This document shows positions 1 through 8,639 of a stretch of DNA of 60,000 nt, one piece after another. Each line of letters begins with the position of its first letter. Position 1 is the stretch's first letter. The position numbers were made by a program, and so were the translations under genes. The notes beneath the pieces are model-generated. The model searched no databases. It had not been told where the DNA came from and worked only from the letters and a program-made list of their open reading frames with translations. Origin of the DNA: Symsagittifera roscoffensis (Eukaryota > Xenacoelomorpha > Acoela > Convolutidae); assembly GCF_963678635.1 (NCBI RefSeq), contig NC_087071.1, positions 46,179,095-46,239,094 of the forward strand, written 5' to 3'.

Positions 1-108
1 AAATAATTGAAACGAGCGTAGTAGCCCTGTGCGGCACTGGAATTATGCAAAAAACCGGACCAAAGTTGGTTTGGAGACAAAAATTTGGCCAATAACTATC
101 AAATTTGG

Positions 109-175
109 ACCCTCCGATTCCTTCCTTTTCCAATTCTTAAGTCGTTAGCTCTATCTACGGAGCTAATCGGAGGGT
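109..175. repeat. 67-base inverted-end unit 1
   Basis: The unit starts with ACCCTCC and ends with GGAGGGT, 60 bases apart start to start. The outer stem extends to 11 perfect pairs (ACCCTCCGATT with AATCGGAGGGT). Inside lies a second hairpin, TTAGCTC with GAGCTAA around an 8-base loop. This is the most strongly paired outer stem of the seven units. Confidence 0.7.
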
Positions 176-456
176 TACTCAAGAATTTTTCTGGCAGCTA
201 GCACGCTTCTAACACAAAAATTTTATTGCTCTAACTCTAAAAACTCAAAAACTCGATCCCCAAAACAGATTGACAAATTTCACAAAATTATCGAAATTTT
301 GATCGGAAAATTTTGGTTTTTTCCAACTTCTACTGAGTCTTTTCTCACGCGGTTTCTCTAGTTAGGAGGATCGAACTACGTAGCTACTCCCTATATAAGA
401 GCATTTTGCTGTTCGGAAAAGCTCGGATATCCAAAAATTTGGGGGTCTACAGTTCG

Positions 457-479
457 GTCGAAAATCGATAATTTTCGAC
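457..479. other. Perfect 9-bp hairpin
   Basis: GTCGAAAAT pairs with ATTTTCGAC around the 5-base loop CGATA. It lies between 67-base units 1 and 2 but lacks their end motifs. No T run or gene context suggests a terminator. Confidence 0.4.
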
Positions 480-570
480 AAAATTTGGGTGTTTCCTGGG
501 TCTAGTTAGGAGATAAGTAATATGTAAAAAGGATAATAACCTATTAGTAGTCGTTAATGAATAGTACTAT

Positions 571-637
571 ACCCTCCTTTGCACCAAAATACCCGAATTA
601 AGACCCTTAACTCGGAAATTTGTAATCGATGGAGGGT
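571..637. repeat. 67-base inverted-end unit 2
   Basis: Ends are ACCCTCC and GGAGGGT, extended by one flanking T-A pair. The central hairpin has TTAAG pairing with CTTAA around a 3-base loop and, beyond one mismatch, CCGA pairing with TCGG: 9 of 10 pairs form. The arms lie at interior positions 21-25 and 29-33. Confidence 0.7.
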
Positions 638-799
638 ACAATCGGACCGCGCCTATCGTGCCCCCCCCCACCTCTTAAGTTTTGATAAAATAGTACCCGA
701 ATGATACCAAAATTGTTTCAACGATACCCAACAGTCGTTGTGGATGTTGTCCCCGATGTCCTTGTTGAGTTTGGAACACGTCGGTCAGCTTGCCACTCT

Positions 800-866
800 A
801 CCCTCCGGCCACCGGCAAAATCACCATTAACGTGCTTAAATACTCAAATTACACTCAAGGGAGGGT
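800..866. repeat. 67-base inverted-end unit 3
   Basis: Ends are ACCCTCC and GGAGGGT with an extra T-A pair outside. The interior shows TTAA and TTAA at the same register as the other units (interior positions 21-24 and 30-33), but position 25/29 is a C-C mismatch, so the central hairpin is weak. The remaining interior shows little similarity to the other units. Confidence 0.65.
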
Positions 867-1171
867 ATCCAACCCTTCACCAAAACACACAATCTTTCTA
901 TCAGAAACGATATCATCAATCTGAAACAACAACAAATAGGAAGGTCACATCACATCTCGTCCGGAAATGACATATAAACTGTCACTTTATGTTCTTTACT
1001 GTTTTTGGTCTTTTTTGGATTTTTTACTGTTTTTTGTACTTTTTGTTTTCAAATAAAATTATTTTTGGCTTTTTCTTGGTTATGCACTATTTTTGTTTAG
1101 TTTTACGCTCTCTCTTTAATTGTTTTTGGTCCCGGGACCTTGGGACAAGCGAGCTCTAGGTTTCCCACCTA

Positions 1172-1238
1172 ACCCTCCGGCCCCCGGAATTTTTGGTGTT
1201 AACTAAGTTAAAAAGTTAAATAGTACTAGACGGAGGGT
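1172..1238. repeat. 67-base inverted-end unit 4
   Basis: Ends are ACCCTCCG and CGGAGGGT (8 pairs). The centre has TTAAC pairing perfectly with GTTAA around a 3-base loop, at interior positions 21-25 and 29-33. Compared with unit 2 the innermost pair is C-G instead of G-C, a compensatory change. Unit 5 follows after only four bases. Confidence 0.7.
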
Positions 1239-1242
1239 ACGC

Positions 1243-1309
1243 ACCTTCCCCCTAGTACAATAACGGTCATTAAGGCCTCTTACTCGGGCATTCGCCCGGA
1301 GCGGAGGGT
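1243..1309. repeat. 67-base inverted-end unit 5
   Basis: Ends are ACCTTCC and GGAGGGT, one change from the usual left end, with the 60-base spacing kept. TAAG pairs with CTTA at the centre. A second hairpin, CGGGC with GCCCG around ATTC, follows. Confidence 0.65.
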
Positions 1310-1862
1310 ACGTCGCTGAAACGCTTGCTGATCATGATGGTCTTATGCCTTTGACAGGTCCACCCAGGAGCGCCATAAAAACGTATATGTAACATTCACC
1401 CAAATACTACACAGCGACGGAGCGTAGAAAAAGTACCTATTAACGACTGGCAGGCGTCAGTTACCTTAATCCTACTCGTTTTTTACCGTCTCGACGTTGC
1501 CAGTTGATCTTCTGGCCTGTTTAGGGCTAAGTAAAAAAAGTTACTATTTTTAGGCCATCAGTCAAACGACTTTTGATCAGCTTTCGTTTACATGCGAACA
1601 CAACCACATATCTGAGTCTCGGATCCTCAGACTACGTGATTGCCATTAAAAACACGGCTCGAACAACCTATTTTAATATGTTTTTGTCTGACATTTTCTA
1701 TATTAAATCCATTGGAGATGGATTGACCCTTTCCTCTTTCTGGCTACTCATATTCTAAAATATCAAATAATACCGGTGTTAACTCAGAGTTCTACGACAT
1801 CCAAGTATCTACAAAGTCAGTTATATATAGTCCCTTCACAAACAACAGTCTCTGGGGGACCA

Positions 1863-1929
1863 AGTCTCCGCTCCCGTAATCTTCCCGAGATAACGCTGTT
1901 ATCTCTCCCAATTTGTGGCACGGGAGGGT
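1863..1929. repeat. 67-base inverted-end unit 6
   Basis: The right end is GGAGGGT; the left end has drifted to AGTCTCC, still 60 bases away. The central hairpin is the best of the family: GAGATAAC pairs perfectly with GTTATCTC around a 3-base loop at interior positions 18-25 and 29-36. Relative to unit 2, the pairs at 21/33 and 25/29 have both swapped while pairing is kept. A shifted outer stem CTCCCGT with ACGGGAG can also form. Confidence 0.65.
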
Positions 1930-1990
1930 TCCGTGGAATAATCCTTCCCCACTGAGGCTTCCTTCTCCACTAATATCCAGTGCTAAGAGT

Positions 1991-2017
1991 CTTATCGTGT
2001 GTTGTTGCCACGATAAG
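1991..2017. other. Perfect 9-bp hairpin
   Basis: CTTATCGTG pairs with CACGATAAG around a 9-base loop. It sits between 67-base units 6 and 7 but has none of their end motifs. Confidence 0.4.
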
Positions 2018-2177
2018 AGGCTTCGTATTTCTCGTCTCTTGTGCGACCGTTTTCCACAATACTTGTCGTTGTTCTGTTTTTTTGTCCCTTTCAGTCAAAA
2101 TGGCCGTCTTTTTCTATTTCTCAGAAATATTCACTCTTCAAGCGAAATTTTAAAAATAAAAAATCTAGAATATTCCT

Positions 2178-2244
2178 ACCCTCCTTCGCAATATTTTTTC
2201 GTTACTAAGGCCTTTTTTCGTATTTTTCTGTCCCGCCGGAAGGT
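2178..2244. repeat. 67-base inverted-end unit 7
   Basis: Ends are ACCCTCC and GGAAGGT, again 60 bases apart, with one mismatch in the outer stem. The interior keeps CTAAG at positions 21-25, but the centre pairs poorly. It adjoins the first Penelope-like open frame, whose nominal start at 2251 is just downstream. Confidence 0.55.
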
Positions 2245-2250
2245 CGCGCT

Positions 2251-4561
2251 GTGCCAATCTGGCAGAATGGCACAGACAAACAGTGGTGGGTATCCATTTT
2301 CCGATTCGTGAGGCGTCAAGTTGAGGCAAGCTTAAAGACAACATCAGAAAACCATAGAAAAAAGTTAGAAAAACTGTCCGAGAGACAAGATAGACCTCTC
2401 GGGGGGAGAAATGAGCGATCAGTTGAGGTACTTGATAATATTGAACTGCCTGAATGGGTATATGAAGTGCTATCAATGGGCCCCAAGCATCCAATTAGAG
2501 ACAAATTTAACGAAACACATTTTTTGGCGGATATCGACATTTTCCTCTCACAATTGAAAAATCAAAAAACATCTGGTGAAACGTTATGTGAAATAGAAGC
2601 CGCGGCAAAGGCATATGCAAAAAAGTACGGCAAACCCCAAGAGACAAAGCCGTTGAAAAAACGAGGAAATATCTCAAAGATAATGGGTTGCTGGCTGTGC
2701 CTTTTGATAAGGGGGTTGGTTTTTGAATAATGAGGAAACAAACATATGAATCAAAGCTGGAATCCTTGTTGCAATCTGCTCAGTTTTTGAAAAAAGATGC
2801 AACCACTGATGAGGTGATACTGAAAATTGAGAAGGAACTTAACAAAGAATTACTAGCCATGAACAAAAGAGACGAGATAAGTGATCAGTTATATTCTAAG
2901 ATGAGATCAACAGGGGGGCAACCCGCCCGTTTGTACGGTTTAGCTAAGGTACACAAGGATGAGACACCCTGTAATATCACTTCCCGGCAGCTCGTATGAG
3001 AATCTTAACAGAATGCTTGCAAAGTTTTTTGACAACATCGATGGAGCAAATATAGAAACCAATACTAAAGAGGCTCGAGAAAAAATAGAAAATATTGCTC
3101 TAGATCCGGATGAAACCATAATATCTCTTGATGTGAAAAGTTTGTACACCAACGTTCCCCTGAAGGAGGCAATTGAAATTGCTTTACAGAAGCTGTACAG
3201 CCAAGAGTCTCCTCCTGAAATTCAAAGAGCAACCATGAAAAGGCTTTTGAATATGGCGGTCAGCAAAGTATATTTCAAGTGTAATGATTCATGGTATGTA
3301 CAAGTTGATGGTTTAGCAATGGGCGCGTCCCTCGCTGTAATTCTGGCAAACTTATGGCTGAAAGAATACGAATTTGCTCTACGACAACAAATACCGGTGG
3401 GAACGGGGGTACAGCAAATTAATGACAAAAACGGCTTGTGCCCATGTTGCAGCAGGAAAGTCACATATAGATCAAAGAGGGTTGAATGCGAGAGTTGCCG
3501 AAACTGGTATCATTTAAAATGCGGAAAAATATCCGATGACGTATACGCATCAATAACCGAGATAGTCTGGTACTGTGAAAGCTGCTGCCGAGCTAAGAAC
3601 AAGGAGAAGGATACTCCCCAGGTGAAATTGTTCCTCAGGTATGTGGATGACATTGTTAGAACAGTCAGAGGGGAGCCGAGTTGTCTTCTCGATGCCGCCA
3701 ATTCTCTTCATCCAAATTTGCAGTTCACTCTAGAGAAAACTAAATTCGGAGGGGAATTTGCCGTTCCTGGATTTGAACATAAATGTATCGCAGGGTAGGC
3801 GTGTAACTTGCAGTTGGTATCAAAAACCAACAGATACAGGGACTATACTGAACTATAGAAGCTGCGCCCCAACTCAGTATAAGCGTAGTGTTATCCAAGG
3901 CACTGTACCCAGGGTTTTTAGTAGTACATCTAGCTGGGAGCAATTCGATAAGGCTATGGAAACTAATAGGGCGCAATGGCTGACAAATCAGTACCCTGAA
4001 AATTGGTCCGCAAAGGTGGCTTCAGACGCCTTGTGCAAGATCATCGAGGGTAAGGGCAAGCCCCTGGATAGTGACAGAGGTTTGTCAGCTCAATCACCAA
4101 AGGATGGGAAGCCCTCAATGCTGATGGTGCAATATAGAGGTAACCAGAGCCAATATTTTGCTAACAGGTTACGAAAATTAACTAACGTTCAAGCGGTTTT
4201 CACCACAAGAAAACTACAATCATGTTTACCATCACTGAAGTCAGCATTTTCTAATGACCTCAAGTCAAGAGTGGTTTATAATCTGTCATGTAGTGGATGC
4301 ATTTCCACCTATGTCTGACAAACTGTTCGACATTTGACCACTAGAATTGAGGAATCTAAGAAAGCAGACTCAACGGTAGGACTCCACCTTCAGCAATGCC
4401 AACTTGAGGGAAATAGCGCAGATCTTAGTTGGGAAATTATAGATAGGTCAAACAACCAAACAAAATTGCTAACACTAGAGGCAATACATATCAGGAAAGA
4501 GAAACCGGGCTTGAACACGCGCGATGAGTTTAGGAGCAGGGAGTTAACACTGAAAATTTAG
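2251..4561 (+). pseudogene. Penelope-like retroelement polyprotein, copy A, broken
   Basis: This is the longest copy of a Penelope-like element (PLE): an N-terminal domain, a reverse transcriptase (RT) and a C-terminal GIY-YIG endonuclease. RT landmarks are LAVPFDKGVGF near 2690-2720, LYGLAKVHK near 2940, SLDVKSLYTN near 3128 and YVDD at 3640-3651. The GIY-YIG module follows a CxxC motif (CSGC) near 4290 and contains STYV, QTVRHL and the late LEA-HI glutamate region. A PHD finger lies inside the RT (separate entry). The reading frame is broken by a frameshift near 2660, TGA at 2724-2726, frameshifts near 2965 and 3765, and TGA at 4316-4318 replacing the glycine of the YVGQT motif. Each domain is nearly full length, so it died recently compared with the copies downstream. 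The N-terminal boundary is uncertain. Confidence 0.85.
3439..3588 (+). other. PHD-type zinc finger embedded in PLE reverse transcriptase
   Basis: Within the RT, between the GLAMG-LANLWLKEYE segment and the YVDD motif, sits a 50-residue insert. Its ligands follow C-x2-C, C-x2-C, H-x2-C, C-x2-C, with the aromatic pair WYH before the histidine and WYC before the last cysteines: the C4HC3 layout of PHD fingers. PHD fingers usually read histone H3 tails, so a role in targeting chromatin is an inference. The insert is also recognisable in the other PLE copies of this window, partly decayed, so it belongs to the family. Confidence 0.75.
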
Positions 4562-5237
4562 TCCCAAGATGTTTTTGGTTTTTTGTTCAAAACGAACATG
4601 TCTAAATTGAAATTATGACTCAGAAACTTCCAGACAAATTTTTTTGAAAAAGTTTAATTAATTTTAGAGGTTAAAAGTATTTTAATCTTAATAGTAATTT
4701 AGAGGTCAACTGTGATTGGCTAATTTTTTATCATGATGGTTCAGAACCAAATTCTATGTGATTTATTGTAAATAACATTTGTAAATTGATGTTTTATCGT
4801 CATTTAGAGTAGTTTATTGTAAAAATCCTGACGATGCACATAGTTGCGAAAACGATTGAAATTTACTTTTTAGCAAAAATTTCTTCTGTTACATAATAGT
4901 TGTTACATAATTTCAGTAATATTTGTAAAGTTTTGATTGGTTGAATTTTTTAAAATTTTGAAGTAATGATGTGTATGACAATTTTTATGATCTTTGGTCA
5001 TTTTGTTCAGAGAGTTTAGAATTTTTAAAACCAGAAGATGCACAAAAATTTGGGAAACGTTAATTTGAATTTACAATTTTAACGCAATCTCAAAATATTT
5101 AGATGTAAAAGATAATGATAAGAGAAAGTGACAAGTGTTGAATTCCTATTCAATTACCCTTCAATTAAAATTGATTCGGGTTACATTTCTTCAACAACAA
5201 CACGCAACTTGACACGACAAAATATATTATACAAGTG
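4562..5237 (+). other. PLE copy A 3' untranslated tail, then unassigned AT-rich DNA
   Basis: Downstream of the GIY-YIG stop the sequence is AT-rich and non-coding. To about 4870 it resembles the 3' tails of the other PLE copies and ends with a hammerhead-like motif. From about 4880 to 5237 nothing is recognised. Confidence 0.5.
4826..4865 (+). ncRNA. Hammerhead-ribozyme-like motif, PLE copy A, decayed
   Basis: The sequence reads CCTGACGA, a short degenerate stem, then GCGAAAACG. It matches the better-preserved versions at 22012-22050 and on the minus strand at 7590-7622 and 15500-15530. Penelope-like elements are known to carry hammerhead motifs in their terminal regions. Here the CTGATGA box carries a T-to-C change and stem II is disrupted, so activity is unlikely. 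Confidence 0.35.
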
Positions 5238-6842
5238 TTACAAATAAAAAATTTTGTCGAAAATTATTTTGTTCTTAATTGTTCCGAGTATGCAAGCGGC
5301 GTTCGCAATCTGTACTGCCAGGGAGATTCTCTGTTTTAAAAAGCTGCCTGCTCTGGTTTCCTCTGTGCAGATGCTTAGGTTCTTAGAAAGCTTGCTCGAA
5401 AAAAATTCTGTGCTGGGGCCGGTCGCTCCCTGAACACTCCCTGAATGCTCCCTGAAAAAGATGTCCATCATCTACACGATCTTCATACTTGTCATTTTTT
5501 TCGCTTTTCCGCTTGAACGGCAGCCGTACCAGGGCTACAAACAGACCAGGCATTAATCCCAAAAAAAGCTAAGCAGTCTACTACCATTACATCCCACAAG
5601 ATCTGCTTACCAACAGCCCATGGAACGAGCGCCAAACCGTCTGTTCGCTTATGATCGGACCTGTAGAGGTGTCGTGGTTCTAAAACAGACGGAAAAAGAG
5701 TAGAAGATGCACTCTGCTTCATAGGGGCATTCAAATTTGAATGCCTAGAGAATCTCCCTGTATTTTTGAGGCAAGAAAGACCATGCCAACTATCCTCAGT
5801 AACGTCTTTTCCGCACATGCAATTATACCGTTCGCATATTTTTGAGCCTAATCGAAGTCCTATCGCAATTCTGAGTTGTTGGTTTGACAGTTTCAACCTT
5901 AAATTTTTGAACGGGATGACGTTCAACTATTGTGAGTCAAATGTATCTCGGAACAAGTTGAACTTTTTAACGTCCGTTGGTTTGAGACGTAAAATCAAGT
6001 CTGCAATTTCGCTGTCAAAAATTGGCTCTGTCCAACTTTGTTGTATTTAATTTTCCGGAGCCATTTCAATTTTTCCAAGTTCAAAGCACCATTTAAGTGT
6101 ATCATCATAGGCAATATCCACATGCTCCAAACCAAAGATTTCGCTCAAGGTATTTTTTGTTTGCTCCTACTGCTGAGGCTAAGAAAGCTGGTAAAGCGAG
6201 TAGACGAGCGGAAAAAACGCCCAAGCCACCTTTGGCTGCGGGGAGAACTGCTTGTAAAAACTGGTTATCATCCATTTTCACATCAGTGACCTTGCATAAC
6301 GAGTTTCATCGTAATTTGTCGCAGCGTTCCAAAAAGTTATTTTGCAAAAAACAAGGGCTCGTACACAAAAAAATGGAGTTTTTGCAGGCTAAAGCAATTT
6401 TTGAGGAGATATAAACCATGATGGGCATCTAGTTTGTCAATGAAGTCCGAGATTTTTTCAAACTCCTTATTTTTTTGTCGAGTAGGTTTTTTCGGCAGAG
6501 TTCGCCGATTGGAGATTCTTTGATGAGGAGTTCTTCTTTTAATTTTATTTTTATTTTGAAGCATATTTTTCGAAATTGTGTTCAAATTGAAATATACTGT
6601 GTACTCGTAGTCAGTCCCAAAAAGCAAAATTCGCACGTCTCAGTGTTCAAGCTCAGGCCGTAAAATTGTTCCGAATTCAGAATGCTTTTAAGGTCCCGGA
6701 TTACTACCTTATAGTCGTCGGCTGAATTTCCATCATCTAAATACCAGATGTTATATTTCGACTCCAACTGATTGACTACTGTTTGATTCAGCATTGTTTC
6801 TCTATTTAGAGAATTATAGGGCCTATTTTTCTTTAACCTCAT
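5238..6842 (-). pseudogene. Non-LTR retrotransposon, RT end and C-terminal region, broken
   Basis: Read on the minus strand, 6842-6582 encodes an RT palm fragment with WYLDDG (catalytic YLDD near 6732-6743) followed by the GL-LN-E-C pattern typical after this motif. The frame then degrades, and from about 6050 to 5492 comes the cysteine-containing C-terminal region with IGLRLGSKIC, CMCGKD and HGLSC, seen in a widespread family of invertebrate retroelement proteins. The extreme C-terminus (ending ANAACILGTI) continues in 5471-5238 after a frame break. An in-frame TAG lies near 5930. The 5' half, including any endonuclease, is absent. I recognise the family by its motifs but cannot give a clade name. 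Confidence 0.7.
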
Positions 6843-6872
6843 ATGTCACGTAAGTAGGTGACTGTTACATTA
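6829..6872 (-). repeat. Terminal fragment of the LTR-like repeat
   Basis: On the minus strand this begins TGTAACAGTCACCTACTTA and runs into GGTTAAAGAAAAATAGG, matching the first 45 or so bases of the LTR-like insert at 7748-8632. It directly abuts the broken non-LTR RT. Confidence 0.45.
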
Positions 6873-7329
6873 TGCCGATCGCATATTTTTTAGTGCAATT
6901 TCGAGTCTTTGGGTACTCTCTTGAGTACTCGGACATTTTAGATGGCTGTATTAACATAATTGTCCAGCACTAAGTCATTACCAAATGTTGCTTAATTAAC
7001 AGAATTCACATCAACGCATAAAGGACACTGAAACCATTGGGTTTTCTTAAAGTCGCTAAGAGAAATATTTACTCAACTGGTATGATACCAACTAGAACAA
7101 CAATCACATATAATCCAACTTATCTTGTCCTGAAGGTTTTAAGCAATCTTTGCTTGTACACTCTTTGTTGTTTTTCCTCATCTAGACGCAGCATAATGGT
7201 CAAAAAAGGATTTTGACTGGACTTTAGGAGACTGAACTAACCCATGCTAAGCGGTAAGTGGAAATTTTATAAATCAGCAAATAAAAAAACGAAAGACAAT
7301 TTAAAAAAATTAGTTCAAAAATCAAAACA
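6873..7329. other. No gene seen
   Basis: AT-rich sequence without a credible open frame or recognised repeat. It separates the LTR-like fragment from the next Gypsy pol tail. Confidence 0.5.
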
Positions 7330-7535
7330 AGAAACAATCTCACGCGAGCACAGTAAGTCCAGCGGTGCACCACCAGACTCTTCACGCCAGTTCCAGTTTC
7401 CCACCTCCCCACAGAAAGCCACTTGACAGAGCTGTCTCTAAAATCCCTCAGAGGGCGCTCCACAATCAGGCACAAACATCAAACATAACAAAGTTATATA
7501 ATAAGTTTAAGTTTATCACAACAATCAGGCTAGAG
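7330..7535 (+). pseudogene. Gypsy pol C-terminal tail fragment
   Basis: This is a near-copy of 15240-15450, where it continues directly from a Gypsy-type integrase C-terminus. Shared protein-level features are SSGAPPDSSRQFQF and a downstream stretch in another frame ending at a stop near 7530. It is only a tail; the rest of the pol gene is absent here. It abuts the 3' end of PLE copy B. Confidence 0.5.
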
Positions 7536-7559
7536 CTCATCTGAGTAGAGCTGTTCTTT

Positions 7560-7747
7560 TTGTAAACAAGAATTTTAACATAAAAATTCAAAGGTTTTCG
7601 CACATTTTGTGCATCATCACGATTAAAAATTTCTTGACAATATCTACAAAACAATCAAAGATCTGAAAAAAAAAGAGAATCAAAAATACTTCAAATTTTT
7701 TTTGCCCGATCAATTTAAACAACTGTAATACATAATAAATCACTGTC
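7560..7747 (-). other. PLE copy B 3' tail
   Basis: On the minus strand the sequence matches the 3' tail of PLE copy F (21890-22050), including ATTTATTATGTA and a run ending in the hammerhead-like motif. It is separated from its coding part by the LTR-like insert. Confidence 0.55.
7590..7622 (-). ncRNA. Hammerhead-like motif, PLE copy B
   Basis: On the minus strand: CGTGATGA, then GCACA-AAA-TGTGC forming a perfect 5-bp stem II with a 3-base loop, then GAAAAC. The flanks can pair over long range: CAAGAA and TTTTAA upstream with TTAAAA and TTCTTG downstream, as expected of stem I. The C at the start of the CTGATGA box is G here. The cleavage-site base and stem III are not clear. Confidence 0.45.
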
Positions 7748-8632
7748 CAGTCGGTCATATTTGGAAGTTTGACCTTGAGCAACGTCTATTCTTGATTTCG
7801 GGGTGAAATAAAGTTTTTCAAAATTCGAATTGAGACTGTCACGCTCAAGTTTCTCGCGATAACTGAAAGTACGAGAAAATAAGATCACAAGAATCGAAAT
7901 ACAATCGCGGGAAAGTAGTCCAAAAAACAGAAGCGTGAATTTGCTATTCGCAATTTCGCCACACAATTTGGGCGAGAGATGGGCTGTCTTAGTCTGAGCA
8001 AAGGATTGAGAGTGACCGAGAACAAATAGAGAAGGAGATCGAGTGAACCAGAGTGAAAGTTCAGTGGAAAGGTGGACAGCTGAAGCTGCCCAATGGTCCA
8101 AAAAGAAAAACTTTGTCTTGAGTTAAAACTTGTTCAGTTCAAATTGCTTGAGTTAAAAGATTACCGGATTGATTCTAGAGCTCATTTATGATTTAGTTAG
8201 TCAATTTTAGAGTTCGTGTCGGTATGTAAGTACCCAATTAAAATTTCTTGAGTCTGTTTTACATTGTTGTGTTGATTTAGGGAGAGTTTTAGGTTGATAC
8301 ATCGGAAATGGATCAAAGGTCCACAGTCTAATAAAAAGTAACTGTATACATAAGGTTCCCAACCTGTGTTTAACGGCGTTCGCGTGTTTTAGGTATTTTA
8401 AGACCTGAGCATGGGGGCGTTCTTATTTTCTGATAGGGGTGGGGGAATGTGGTATTTTCTTAGTAGCCTTTAAGCTGTAACACTGTTTTTAGTCTCAAGT
8501 TGCAAGTGAACCGATTTGGCTCCGACCGCTTGAGGTGGAAAACACAAGAGATAGTGTCCCTGAACCTTGAGCAATGGTTATAGTGCTTATTTTTCTTTAA
8601 CCTCATTAGTGACTTGAGTAGGCGACTGTTAC
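7748..8632 (-). repeat. Solo-LTR-like insert in PLE 3' tail
   Basis: Comparing PLE copy B with copy F shows about 885 extra bases between the GIY-YIG end and the 3' tail. On the minus strand the insert begins TGTAACAGTCGCC and ends close to GACTGGACA, so it has the TG...CA form of an LTR. The same insert, at the same site, recurs at 15658-16515. No gag or pol is attached, and a clear target duplication is not visible. Its open frame at 7715-8101 is not credible. Confidence 0.45.
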
Positions 8633-8639
8633 ATACGTA

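Larger units (their letters stand above)
1..2250. other. Gene-free left flank with dispersed hairpin units
   Basis: No convincing coding region is seen; the few short open frames have no recognisable composition or motif. The stretch is AT-rich with islands of GC, and its main structure is seven 67-base units listed separately, plus two isolated hairpins. It ends where the first Penelope-like coding sequence begins, so part of it may be 5' sequence of that element, but no copy of this DNA appears next to the other Penelope-like copies in the window. Confidence 0.6.

Noticed and set aside
109-2244. 67-base units as tRNA or tRNA-like genes
   Set aside because: The 7-bp outer stem and length fit, but no T-arm GTTC-A motif or 7-base anticodon loop is present, and the central loop is only 3 bases.
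7715-8101. A 128-residue minus-strand gene
   Set aside because: It lies in the LTR-like insert, is not preserved in the second copy at 15658-16515, and shows no domain.
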